In this document: piece after piece, positions 8,168 through 15,920 of the stretch
Position numbering within the stretch: the first letter of the stretch is position 1
Layout of the letters: every line of letters begins with the position of its first letter
Source of the DNA: Treponema sp.
Lineage (GTDB): Bacteria > Spirochaetota > Spirochaetia > Treponematales > Breznakiellaceae
Assembly (NCBI GenBank): GCA_003245635.1
Contig: QKCO01000058.1
Span: forward strand, 1-32,351
Direction: 5' to 3'
DNA: 32,351 bases
The notes under the pieces: model-generated
Databases searched by the model: none
What the model was told of the DNA's origin: nothing
What the model saw: only the letters and a program-made list of their open reading frames with translations
Made by a program: the position numbers and the translations under genes

Positions 8168-9109
8168 CTAAGCGCCGCCTTCCGCCGAAACGCCCTCCGA
8201 CGGGGCTTGCGCGGCCGAGCCGCTTCGGCGAAGCGCGCTTCGCCGAAGCGAGCTTTCCGCGCGGCCGAGCAGGAACACGCCGCCGAGGGCGAGGACGGTG
8301 CCCGCGGATCCCGCGGCGCTCACCGCCTCTCCGAGAACGAGGATGCCGGCTATCGTCGCGGCGGCAGGCGCCGCGTACAGCCAGCTGGATGCGAACACCG
8401 GCCCCGCGTCGCGCACCAGCACGAGCGTCGCCGTATGGGCGAACACCGAACCGGCCAGCGTGAGGTAGAGCAGCGGGCCGACCGCAGCTCGCGGGAAGAC
8501 GGGCTTCTCGAACACGAACGCCAGCGCAAGCAGGAGAGCGCCCCCGACCAGCGTCTGCAGGGCGCTGGCCGAAAGGGGATCCGCGTCCCCCGGAAAAATG
8601 CGCGGATACAGCGCGTTGCCCGCGGCGTAGAACAGCACGCTGGCCATCGCCGCAGCCAGGAAGACAGGATCGCCCGTGGCTGACGGATCGGCGATGAGGA
8701 CGGCTCCCGCCGTGCCGAGCGCGAAGGCGGCGGCGTGCAGCGGCGCGAACTTCCTGCCCAGGAAGATCGCGGCGAACAGGGCCGTGAACAGCGGTCCCGT
8801 CGCATCGAGGCGGGCCATCAAGCCCGACGAGATGCGCGTTTCCGCGACGAACATGAAGCCGAACGTGCCCACCGTCAGAAAAAGGGACAAGAACGCCGCG
8901 CGGGGCAGGTACGCGATCGCCCTGGCCGGCGTCAGGCGGCCCGACGCCGCCAGGAAGCCCGACAGGATGATGCCGGCCGCGACGAAGCGCAACCCCGCGA
9001 ACAGGAGAGGCGATGCGCCGGCGTCGAGTCCCATTCGGATGGCCAAGAAGGTCGTGCCGAAGACGGCGCAGACGAGCGAGAACAGAATCCAGATCCTGCG
9101 TGTTTTCAT
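8168..9109 (-). CDS. EamA/DMT superfamily transporter
   Basis: Inner-membrane drug/metabolite transporter of 313 residues, with two EamA repeats making about ten helices. The first begins WILFSLVCAVFGTTFLAIRMGLDAG; the second starts near residue 150 (AAAMASVLFYAAGNALYPRIF). The pattern AETRISSGLMARLDATGPLFTALFAAIFLGRK is typical of the family. The ATG at 9109 has GGAGGA upstream. The last 28 residues are a hydrophilic tail encoded by a perfect 30-bp palindrome and flanking repeats. The gene is divergent from a MocR-type regulator, a common arrangement in which the regulator controls the exporter. The substrate (amino acid, vitamin or similar) is unknown. Its stop lies 10 bases from the stop of the convergent amidohydrolase gene. 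Confidence 0.9.
   Translation of the reverse strand: MKTRRIWILFSLVCAVFGTTFLAIRMGLDAGASPLLFAGLRFVAAGIILSGFLAASGRLTPARAIAYLPRAAFLSLFLTVGTFGFMFVAETRISSGLMARLDATGPLFTALFAAIFLGRKFAPLHAAAFALGTAGAVLIADPSATGDPVFLAAAMASVLFYAAGNALYPRIFPGDADPLSASALQTLVGGALLLALAFVFEKPVFPRAAVGPLLYLTLAGSVFAHTATLVLVRDAGPVFASSWLYAAPAAATIAGILVLGEAVSAAGSAGTVLALGGVFLLGRAESSLRRSALRRSGSAAQAPSEGVSAEGGA
8221..8250. repeat. Perfect 30-bp palindrome inside the 3' end of the EamA gene
   Basis: The 15 bases at 8221-8235 (cgcttcggcgaagcg) are followed directly by their exact reverse complement at 8236-8250. A 12-bp direct repeat, gcgcggccgagc, flanks it at 8209-8220 and 8259-8270. Each arm is itself nearly self-complementary. It encodes a low-complexity LRRSALRRS stretch in the transporter tail. 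Confidence 0.85.
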
Positions 9110-9128
9110 GATTCCTCCGCTATTAGGC

Positions 9129-9184
9129 TACCCCACGTCCTTAAAAGGGTACAGAAACAGCTTGCGTATTTTTTATGGGTACAG
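9129..9184. promoter_or_regulatory. Candidate MocR operator in the EamA/regulator divergent promoter
   Basis: GGGTACAG occurs twice in the same orientation, at 9147-9154 and 9177-9184, exactly 30 bp apart (about three helical turns). An inverted half site, TACCC, is at 9129-9133. Paired direct repeats plus an inverted half site are the typical binding layout for MocR/GabR/PdxR regulators, and the region lies between such a regulator gene and its likely target. Binding itself is inference. Confidence 0.6.
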
Positions 9185-9193
9185 TTAAATAAA

Positions 9194-10600
9194 ATGATGA
9201 AGAAGCACGAAGCCGTGTACGAACGCGTCAGGCGACGCATCGAAGCCGGAACCGTTTCAGCCGGAGAACGACTGCCCTCCATCCGCGAGGAGGCGGACGC
9301 GAGCGGCGCCTCGATCAATACGGTGGTGCGCGCCTACGAGCGGCTCGCGGACGACGGATGGATCAGGGCGAGGCCGAGGGGAGGCTTCTTCGCGCGATCG
9401 AGGACATCGATCGGCAAAGGCTTGGCCGCTGCGCCGGAACGGTTCGCCGTCTCCGCGCGTCTTGCCGGCGAGCGGCTCGACCAGGCTTTCGAACGGCTGG
9501 TCAGAACGGATTCGAGCTTCGCGATTGCCTCGCCGGGCCCGGAGCTGTTTCCGCGGGCGCAGCTCGAGCGCGCCTTCGCGGAGCTCGACCGCTCCTGGAT
9601 CGAATACGCCGATCCGGCCGGAGACCTCGGCCTGCGCAGGCGCATCGCGCTCGCCTCCGAATCTGCCGACGGTCCCACCCGCCCCGAGGATATCGTCGTG
9701 GCCAACGGCGCGACCGAAGCGCTCGCGCTCGTCCTTTCGGTCGTCGTAGGCCCCGGCCGGGCGATCGCCGTCGAAGCGCCGACCTATTTCAACTACTTCA
9801 GGCAGCTCGCACCGACCGGAGCCGAAATCGTGGAAATCCCCGTCGGAAGCGGCGGCATGGACCTGGACGCGCTCGAGCGTGCCGTCGACGGAAGGAAGGC
9901 GGCGGGCGCCGCTCCCGTGAAGGCGATCCTCGTCCAGCCGAACGTGCAGAACCCCACGGGAGTCAGCATGGGCGATGAGGCGAAGCGGCGGCTCCTCTCC
10001 ATCGCCGCCGAGCGGGACATCTACCTCGTGCAGGACGACGTGTACGGAGACCTGTCCTTCGCGGCGAGGCGTCCGCTGAATCTCAGCGCGATCGGAACCT
10101 ACGGAAAAAACGTGCTCGTTTCGTCCTACTCGAAGTCGGTGGCTCCCGGACTGAGGATCGGATGGATACGGTCGCCCCTTCTTGCGGGCCGCCTCACCGA
10201 GGAGAAGATACGCCTGTCGATGGAATCTTCGCGAGCCTCTCAGGCGGCGCTCGCGGCCTTCGTGGGAACGGCCGCGCACCGGAGGCATCTGGCGGCGATG
10301 CGGACCGCCCTGGCCGGCCGCGTAGAGGATCACCTGACGGTCCTGGCGGACACGCTGCCGCCGGGAAGCTCGGTCCCGCGCCCTTCGGGGGGCTGCCTTT
10401 TGTGGATCGCCCTGCCCGAGGGAACGGACGCGACCGTGGTCTTCGAGCGGGCGGCGGGCAAGGGCTTGGTCGCGGCTCCGGGAGAATTGTTCTCTGCGAA
10501 CCCGTTCTTCAGGAACTGCTTGCGCCTGAACGCGGGCATGGAGCTGACGCCCCGCCGGGCGGAAGCGCTCGTCCGCCTCGCGCGGGAGGCCGCCCGCTAA
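9194..10600 (+). CDS. MocR-type regulator: GntR HTH fused to aminotransferase domain
   Basis: Transcription factor of 468 residues. A winged-helix GntR domain comes first (about 1-70, with RLPSIREEADASGASINTVVRAYERLADDGWI). It is followed by a fold-type I PLP aminotransferase-like domain with the family marks NGATEALALVLS, QPNVQNPTGVSM, DDVYGDLSF and SSYSKSVAPGLRIGWI, whose Lys is the expected PLP anchor. Such regulators sense PLP or an amino-compound through the aminotransferase domain. The start is ATG 9194 or 9197; no Shine-Dalgarno is visible, and the frame upstream of 9194 is only the antisense of the EamA gene. The stop overlaps the stop of the convergent chemoreceptor gene. Likely target: the divergent EamA transporter. 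Confidence 0.9.
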   Translation: MMKKHEAVYERVRRRIEAGTVSAGERLPSIREEADASGASINTVVRAYERLADDGWIRARPRGGFFARSRTSIGKGLAAAPERFAVSARLAGERLDQAFERLVRTDSSFAIASPGPELFPRAQLERAFAELDRSWIEYADPAGDLGLRRRIALASESADGPTRPEDIVVANGATEALALVLSVVVGPGRAIAVEAPTYFNYFRQLAPTGAEIVEIPVGSGGMDLDALERAVDGRKAAGAAPVKAILVQPNVQNPTGVSMGDEAKRRLLSIAAERDIYLVQDDVYGDLSFAARRPLNLSAIGTYGKNVLVSSYSKSVAPGLRIGWIRSPLLAGRLTEEKIRLSMESSRASQAALAAFVGTAAHRRHLAAMRTALAGRVEDHLTVLADTLPPGSSVPRPSGGCLLWIALPEGTDATVVFERAAGKGLVAAPGELFSANPFFRNCLRLNAGMELTPRRAEALVRLAREAAR

Positions 10601-12240
10601 TCGCCTTTTCCGCTCGAAATAGCGCCGAGCCTCCCGCCGAAGGCTTCGATCTCCCTGATATTCCGCTCGCCGACGGCCTTCACTTTTCCGAGCGCCTCCT
10701 CGATAACGGCGAAGTCGGAGAGGATGCGTTCGGCTTCGGCCTTCAGTTCGGCCGCGAAATCGGAGATGTGCGAGACCGACGAGGAACTCTCCCGCAGCCG
10801 ATCGGAAATGCCCGCGGCGCTCTCGTCGGCTTTCGCCGCCGCGGCCACCATGCCTTCCGAGGAGGAAGCGAGTTCGCCCGTGCCGACCGAAATCTCGCCG
10901 AGGCCCCTGATGATTTCGTCGATCGCGTCGAAGGTGGCTTTGACCGCGGAAATGACCGCGGAAATCTCCGACGCGAATCCTTCGGCGATCTTCGAAGCGG
11001 AAACGACGGCTTCCTCGTTCTTGCCGAGCGCCCCGGATATCTGCGTCGTCTGCTGCCTGGTCTCCTCGGAAAGCTTGCGGATTTCGCCCGAAATGACCGA
11101 AAAACCCTTTCCGGCGGATCCCGCGTGGGCGGCTTCGATCGACGCGTTCATGGCGAGCATGTCGGTCTTTTCCGACACGTCCAGGATCCCCTTGGCTGCA
11201 GAAAGCACGAGGGCGGACGTTTCCCGTATATGGGCGAAGCCCTCGACGACCTTCGCGATCTCCCTCCCTTGCCGCTCGACGTCGCCGAGCACGCGGTCCA
11301 TGGACTGCTTGCGCTCGCGCGCGAGGGAGGCGATGTTCCGGATCGTCGCCGAGATCTCCGTGATGGCGCTAGACGCGTTCTCGATCGCCCGCTTTTGGTC
11401 CGCGGCGGTTTCCCGCGTCCGTTTCGCGTGCTCGAGGATACCGTGGTTGCTTCCCTCTGCGACCGCGGCGTCGGAAGACAAGCCGGAGGCGGACTCCTTC
11501 ATGCTCTCCAGTGCTGCCTTGATCTCTCCGCCGCGGACGATCGCGTCCTCGGATGCGTCGAGCAGGCTGCGGCCCACCTGCATGCTCCCCTTGGCGTCGT
11601 CCACCAGCGCGGCGAGCGATGAGGCCTTCTGCCGGTTCGCCTCCGATTCCCGCTCGGCCAGCGCCGTCAGCTGCGAACCGAGCCGCTCGGTGAAAAAAAG
11701 CGCGATGTTCACGGCGACGTCAAGCATCAGCAGCGTGACGAAGGAGGTCCGCAGCTCGGTCGTGAAGCCTCCGGCGGTCGGGATGAAGATGAGGAACGTG
11801 GCGGCGGCGAATACCGCGAGTCCGGCGATGAAGAAGGTCAGATGCTGCCGGCGGTCCAGGGAAACCAAATTGTTCGCGACCGAGGCCGCGATCAGGTACA
11901 CCATGAATCTATAGACGTCGGAGACGCCCTCGGCGGGAAGCAGGAAGGTGAGCCAGGAAAGCTGGAGCAGCGTCGTCAAAGTGCCGACCAGGGATGCCGC
12001 GAAGTATCGCCTGAAGCGGACGAGGCAGAGGGAGAGGACGAAGAGCGGCGTGGTCGCCAGCACCGCGCGGAAAAAGGTCCCCGCCTGGGAAGGGGAGCCG
12101 GCGTAGCGGGAATACCCGGCGAAAACGAAGTATAGGATCAGCATCACATCCATGCCGACTAGGATGGGAATGCGCTTCTCCACCGCCGGCGGCAGCGCGG
12201 TCCGATTCTTCGGCGGAAATACGATATCCATGATAAGCAT
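10597..12240 (-). CDS. Methyl-accepting chemotaxis-like protein with polytopic membrane domain, no HAMP
   Basis: Membrane signalling protein of 547 residues. The N-terminal part (about 25-200) contains roughly six hydrophobic helices instead of a periplasmic sensor flanked by two helices. Long coiled-coil helices follow, with the conserved chemoreceptor hairpin tip region EKTDMLAMNASIEAAHAG and AGKGFSVISGEIRKLSEETR, which contacts CheA/CheW in the family. No HAMP domain and no C-terminal CheR-tethering pentapeptide are seen. The start is ATG 12240, with AAGGAG nine bases upstream; an earlier reading to 12459 would run into the neighbouring gene and has no support. It sits downstream of a diguanylate cyclase on the same strand. 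Ligand unknown. Confidence 0.85.
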   Translation of the reverse strand: MLIMDIVFPPKNRTALPPAVEKRIPILVGMDVMLILYFVFAGYSRYAGSPSQAGTFFRAVLATTPLFVLSLCLVRFRRYFAASLVGTLTTLLQLSWLTFLLPAEGVSDVYRFMVYLIAASVANNLVSLDRRQHLTFFIAGLAVFAAATFLIFIPTAGGFTTELRTSFVTLLMLDVAVNIALFFTERLGSQLTALAERESEANRQKASSLAALVDDAKGSMQVGRSLLDASEDAIVRGGEIKAALESMKESASGLSSDAAVAEGSNHGILEHAKRTRETAADQKRAIENASSAITEISATIRNIASLARERKQSMDRVLGDVERQGREIAKVVEGFAHIRETSALVLSAAKGILDVSEKTDMLAMNASIEAAHAGSAGKGFSVISGEIRKLSEETRQQTTQISGALGKNEEAVVSASKIAEGFASEISAVISAVKATFDAIDEIIRGLGEISVGTGELASSSEGMVAAAAKADESAAGISDRLRESSSSVSHISDFAAELKAEAERILSDFAVIEEALGKVKAVGERNIREIEAFGGRLGAISSGKGD

Positions 12241-12344
12241 AGGGACCGACTCCTTAAGCGCTTCCTGCGGACGCAGCGCGGCTTCAGCCACTATGATCGA
12301 TCGGCGCGGAATCGTAAATAGGCCGGGCTCGGTTCCGCTCGGCT

Positions 12345-13517
12345 TCAGCCTTCCTCGTCGCGCATCGCCGCGACCCGGTTGCGGCCGGCCAGCTTCGCGC
12401 GGTAGAGCGCCTGGTCGGCGAGCGAAAACAGCCGATCCGCCGACATCCGGCTCCGCCACTCGGCGACGCCGCAGCTCAGCGCTATCGGACCGACGACCGG
12501 GAAATCGCGCGCGTTGACCTCAGTTCTCAGATGCTCGGCGAGCGCGGCGGCCCCCTCGAGGCCGGTATGCGGAGCGAGCACGACGAATTCGTCGCCGCCC
12601 CAGCGGAACAGGCAATCGGGTTCGCGTATCCGCGCCTCGGCCGTACGCGCGATCTCCTTCAAAACGTCGTCGCCGACGCTGTGTCCCCAGTTGTCGTTGA
12701 TGTTCTTGAAGTAATCGATGTCGAACAGGATGAAGGAAAGCGGATCGCCGTAGCGCTCCGACCGCTCGATCTCGGCGGCGAGCATGGAATCCAGCAGGCG
12801 GCGGTTCGACAGGCCGGTCAGCTCGTCGACGACGGCCAGATTCCTGAGCATCTCGTTCTTCCGCTCGAGCTCGGTGACCAGGTCCGCCGCGTCGATGCCC
12901 AGGATGCTGCCCGCCCAGAGAACCGACGACACGATGGTGAACAGGTAGGTGTACGCGTTGATGAACGAATCGTCGAGGAGGGAAAAGCCGAAATCGTCCT
13001 CGAGAAAAAGCAGGATAAGCCGCGCGGCGTGCAGGCAGATGAATCCGGCGACGAAGGAAGTCACGGCGCCCCTGACCACGAACGGCACGGAACGGGGACC
13101 GCGATGCAGCGCGTAAAGGAATTCCGCCGAAACAAGGACGATGAATGACGAGCCGATCGCGGTGCGGATCAAGAGGGACGGCGAAAGGAAGGTCGCCGCG
13201 CAGAGCAGCGCGATGAAGACGATGAAATACGCCGTGAAGCGCCGGGACCATCCCCGGGCGAAGCCCAATATCGAACGGAGCCCCCAGGCCAGCCCGAAAT
13301 AGGAGAGAGTCATCAGAATATTCGGAGCGAGCACGCCGAGAAAGGGGCCAAGGGAAGCTTGGCGCAGGAATAAGAGGAACGCGAGGCTGGAAGAAACGAA
13401 CGATCCCGCGAATATAGTCGTGCCGCGTTTTCTCCGGAACGCGGCCATGGAGATCGTGATCAAGGCTACGGCCGCCCCGTTGATGGCGACCGCGAAAGCG
13501 AGGGTCCCCATATCCAT
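12345..13517 (-). CDS. Membrane-bound diguanylate cyclase (GGDEF)
   Basis: Makes cyclic di-GMP from two GTP at the inner membrane; 390 residues. Six or seven hydrophobic segments occupy about residues 5-215, followed by a short linker (ELERKNEMLRNLAVVDELTGLSNRRLL) and a complete GGDEF domain. The active-site loop RWGGDEFVVL is canonical, and an inhibitory-site RxxD (REPD) lies five residues before it, so both catalysis and product inhibition are expected. Starts at ATG 13517 (MDMG) or 13511 (MGTL) are possible; neither has a clear ribosome site. A GC-rich hairpin lies at 13539-13564 just upstream, between this gene and yeiH. Confidence 0.9.
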   Translation of the reverse strand: MDMGTLAFAVAINGAAVALITISMAAFRRKRGTTIFAGSFVSSSLAFLLFLRQASLGPFLGVLAPNILMTLSYFGLAWGLRSILGFARGWSRRFTAYFIVFIALLCAATFLSPSLLIRTAIGSSFIVLVSAEFLYALHRGPRSVPFVVRGAVTSFVAGFICLHAARLILLFLEDDFGFSLLDDSFINAYTYLFTIVSSVLWAGSILGIDAADLVTELERKNEMLRNLAVVDELTGLSNRRLLDSMLAAEIERSERYGDPLSFILFDIDYFKNINDNWGHSVGDDVLKEIARTAEARIREPDCLFRWGGDEFVVLAPHTGLEGAAALAEHLRTEVNARDFPVVGPIALSCGVAEWRSRMSADRLFSLADQALYRAKLAGRNRVAAMRDEEG

Positions 13518-13538
13518 GCAAGCAATTGTAGGAGACTT

Positions 13539-13564
13539 GGGGCGCGAATACAAATCCGCGCCCC
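13539..13564 (-). other. GC-rich hairpin between yeiH-like and GGDEF genes
   Basis: ggggcgcg (13539-13546) and cgcgcccc (13557-13564) form a perfect 8-bp stem with a 10-base loop. There is no T tract on either side. On the minus strand it lies after the yeiH stop and about 20 bases before the cyclase start, so it could be an mRNA-stabilising end or limit cyclase translation. Confidence 0.5.
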
Positions 13565-13583
13565 CGGAGAAGCTCCCTTCCCG

Positions 13584-14600
13584 TCAGATCAAGGAACTGA
13601 AATGCTGTACGACCAGGGATACGACCGCGACAGCGGCCCAGCAGCAGAGTCCGAGCAGGAGCGACGAACGTCCGTTGGTGAGCAGTTTCCGGATGTTCGC
13701 CGAAAGGCCTATGGCGCTCATCGCCACGACGATGAGGAACTTTCCCGCCTTGGCGAGCGTCCGGCAGGTCTCGGCGGGAATAGGCAGGAAGGAAGCCGCC
13801 AGAGCCGTCGCGACGAAACCGAGCACGAACCAGGGGAAGGTCTTGGCGAACGAATAGGAGGAGAGCGCGCCGGAACGCTTTTCCTTGCGCGCGGTATAAA
13901 GCGCCAGGACGACCGTGATCGGGACGATCATGAGCGTACGGGTCAGCTTGACAACGGTCGCCGTGGAGAGCGCAACGTTGTTCCCGGCGGCCTGGCTCCA
14001 GGAGGAAGCCGTCGCGACGACCGAGGAGGTATCGTTCACCGCGGTGCCGGCCCAGATGCCGAAACCGACGTCTCCCAGCCCGAGCAGCCGGCCGAGCGCC
14101 GGAAAAAGGAAGACGGCGACGATGTTGAAAAGGAAGATCGTGGATATCGACTGCGCCGTCTCCTCGTCGCTCGCCTTGATGACCGGCGCCGTGGCCGCTA
14201 TGGCCGATCCTCCGCAGATCGAGGTCCCCACGCCGATGAGGATCGACTCGTTCGCAGGCATCTTGAACAAGCGGGAAACGAGCGCCGCCGTCAGGAAGGA
14301 CGCGGAGAGCGTGAAGAGCATCACCCACAGGGATTGGGCGCCGACGCGGAGGACGACCGAAATCTGCATCTCGAAGCCGAGCAGGATGATCGCGTACTGG
14401 AGGATCTTCTTCCCCGAGTACTTGACCCCCGGCGCGAACGAGGCGGGCCGCTTGAAGAAGCCGGCGGCGATGCCGAACACGATGCCGAACACGGCGCCTC
14501 CGACGAGCGGAACGGCGGTGCCCGCGAAATACGCAGCGGTCGCGATGGCCAAGCAGAAAAGAAGGCCCGGAACGATGGAGGACGAAGCCGAAGTTTTCAT
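13584..14600 (-). CDS. YeiH family putative sulfate/anion exporter (UPF0324)
   Basis: Polytopic membrane protein of 338 residues with about ten helices. It has the family marks KKILQYAIILLGFEMQ, the highly conserved GVGTSICGGSAIAATAPVI, and GTAVNDTSSVVATAS. Members are annotated as putative sulfate or small-anion exporters; the transported ion here is not shown by the sequence. The ATG is not preceded by a Shine-Dalgarno; a -10-like TATACA ends eight bases upstream. It is divergent from a LysR regulator across a palindromic operator, the same arrangement as the YeiE/YeiH pair in enterobacteria, so LysR control is very likely. Confidence 0.9.
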   Translation of the reverse strand: MKTSASSSIVPGLLFCLAIATAAYFAGTAVPLVGGAVFGIVFGIAAGFFKRPASFAPGVKYSGKKILQYAIILLGFEMQISVVLRVGAQSLWVMLFTLSASFLTAALVSRLFKMPANESILIGVGTSICGGSAIAATAPVIKASDEETAQSISTIFLFNIVAVFLFPALGRLLGLGDVGFGIWAGTAVNDTSSVVATASSWSQAAGNNVALSTATVVKLTRTLMIVPITVVLALYTARKEKRSGALSSYSFAKTFPWFVLGFVATALAASFLPIPAETCRTLAKAGKFLIVVAMSAIGLSANIRKLLTNGRSSLLLGLCCWAAVAVVSLVVQHFSSLI

Positions 14601-14608
14601 ACGCGGAG

Positions 14609-14641
14609 TGTATAGACTATTTTGTATAATTTCAAATTATA
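14609..14641 (-). promoter_or_regulatory. LysR operator and yeiH promoter
   Basis: A perfect 17-bp palindrome, TATAATTTCAAATTATA, at 14625-14641 contains the T-N11-A core of LysR-type binding sites. On the minus strand its centre supplies a -35-like TTGAAA (14635-14630), followed after 15 bases by TATACA (14614-14609) and then by ATG at 14600. The short spacer would fit an activator-dependent promoter. The block is strikingly AT-rich against GC-rich surroundings. Confidence 0.75.
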
Positions 14642-14681
14642 GTTTATTATATCTATATTACTATTTGTTATAGGAAACGAA

Positions 14682-15578
14682 ATGCTCGACTTCAGGATCA
14701 AGTCGTTTCTCGCCGTATACGCGGAAAAGGGATTCAGCCGAGCGGCCGAACGCCTCCATCTGACGCAGCCGGCGGTGAGCCGGCACATCAAGGAGCTCGA
14801 GGAACGGTTCGGGGTCCCCCTATTCGAGCGGCGCGGCAGGAGCCTGAAGCTGAGCGAAGCGGGCGCCCTGCTCCATCGTTTCGCGACGGTCGCAGAAGCC
14901 GACGGTGAGCGGACCGAGGCGCTCATCCGGGAACGGAGGACGCGGCTTCCGCTCCGCTTCGGCGCCACCAGAACCATCGGCGAATACGTTCTGCCCGAGC
15001 TGGTCGGAGCGTACCTGGAAGACCGGCCGGACGCGGAATTGTCGATGCGGGTGGAGAACACCGAAGCGCTGCTCGCCTCCCTCCGGGACGGAGCGATCGA
15101 CTTCGCGTTCATCGAGGGGATTTTCGACCGCGCCTCGTACGAGACGCGCCTTTTCTTCGCGGACCGCTTCATACCGGTCTGCGCCCCGGACGATCCGCTG
15201 GCCGAACGCCCCCGCGCGGCCGAAGAGCTGCTCGTCCGCCGCTTGATCGTCCGGGAGGAAGGAAGCGGTTCGCGCCTGATTCTCGAGCGGGAGCTGCAGG
15301 GCCGCAACCGCCGCATCGACAACTTCTCGGGAATGCTCGAGCTCGGAAATATCGAAGCGATGAAGCGGCTGGTCGCGCGGGGCATCGGCATCGCCTTCCT
15401 CTACGAAGCTTCCGTAGCCAAGGAGATCGCGGACGGGACGCTCGCCGAAATCCCGCTCAACGATTTTTCCGTCACGCACGATTATTCGTTCGCCTTCCTC
15501 AAAGGGGGTATCTACGGCGAACGGTATCTCGAATTCCTGACCTTCTGCCGCGCTCACGCAGCGGGCGGCAGGGCCTGA
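14682..15578 (+). CDS. LysR family transcriptional regulator
   Basis: DNA-binding regulator of 298 residues. The N-terminal HTH is canonical (SFLAVYAEKGFSRAAERLHLTQPAVSRHIKELEERFGVPLFERRGRSLKLSEAG). It is followed by a periplasmic-binding-like effector domain (about 90-290) with LRFGATRTIGEYVLPELV, VENTEALLASLRDGAIDFAFIEG and GIGIAFLYEAS. The effector half resembles the CysB/CysL/YeiE-type group, but the ligand is not known. A weak AGGA precedes the ATG. It probably controls the divergent yeiH-like gene through the palindrome in the shared promoter. A NIF3-type small gene follows 12 bases later, so the regulator may be first in a short operon. Confidence 0.93.
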   Translation: MLDFRIKSFLAVYAEKGFSRAAERLHLTQPAVSRHIKELEERFGVPLFERRGRSLKLSEAGALLHRFATVAEADGERTEALIRERRTRLPLRFGATRTIGEYVLPELVGAYLEDRPDAELSMRVENTEALLASLRDGAIDFAFIEGIFDRASYETRLFFADRFIPVCAPDDPLAERPRAAEELLVRRLIVREEGSGSRLILERELQGRNRRIDNFSGMLELGNIEAMKRLVARGIGIAFLYEASVAKEIADGTLAEIPLNDFSVTHDYSFAFLKGGIYGERYLEFLTFCRAHAAGGRA

Positions 15579-15590
15579 AAGGAGAAGCGC

Positions 15591-15920
15591 ATGTATGATC
15601 TGGTGTCCTTCGTGCCGGCCGAGCATACCGAGAGGGTCCTCGACGCCGTCTTCGCTGCAGGAGCGGGCCGCCTCGGCGACTACGAGCGCTGCGCCTTCGT
15701 CGTCCGCGGGGAAGGCCGTTTCCGCCCCCTCTCGGGCGCCGATCCCTTCATCGGGGCCGCGGGAAGGGACGAGCGGGTCACCGAGGACCGCATCGAATGC
15801 GTCGTTCCCGACGACGGGGTCGATGCGGTGCTGGCCGCGCTGCGGGAGGCCCACCCCTACGAGGAGCCGGCGCTCTACCTGCACCGGATCGACGAACGCT
15901 GCCTGGGCACGCGGCGATGA
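15591..15920 (+). CDS. Stand-alone NIF3/YqfO-type small domain protein
   Basis: Small cytoplasmic protein of 109 residues corresponding to the insertion domain found within long NIF3-family proteins such as Bacillus YqfO. The pattern is clear: LVSFVPAEHTERVLDAVFAAGAGRLGDYERCAF, GEGRFRPLSGADPFIGAAG and the ending DAVLAALREAHPYEEPALYLHRI. This domain belongs to the CutA/PII-like fold group; no catalytic role is established. AAAGGAG stands before the ATG. The stop overlaps the ATG of the next gene (ATGA), implying coupled translation. Confidence 0.88.
   Translation: MYDLVSFVPAEHTERVLDAVFAAGAGRLGDYERCAFVVRGEGRFRPLSGADPFIGAAGRDERVTEDRIECVVPDDGVDAVLAALREAHPYEEPALYLHRIDERCLGTRR

Noticed and set aside
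8150-8175. Short inverted repeat TAGCG/CGCTA between the convergent stops as a terminator
   Set aside because: Only five-base arms and no T tract; too weak to call.
8735-9193. N-terminal extension of the MocR regulator
   Set aside because: Antisense to the EamA gene; the GntR domain starts normally at 9194.
12241-12459. Longer start for the chemoreceptor-like gene
   Set aside because: It would overlap the cyclase gene end; the sequence has no family similarity there, and a ribosome site supports 12240.
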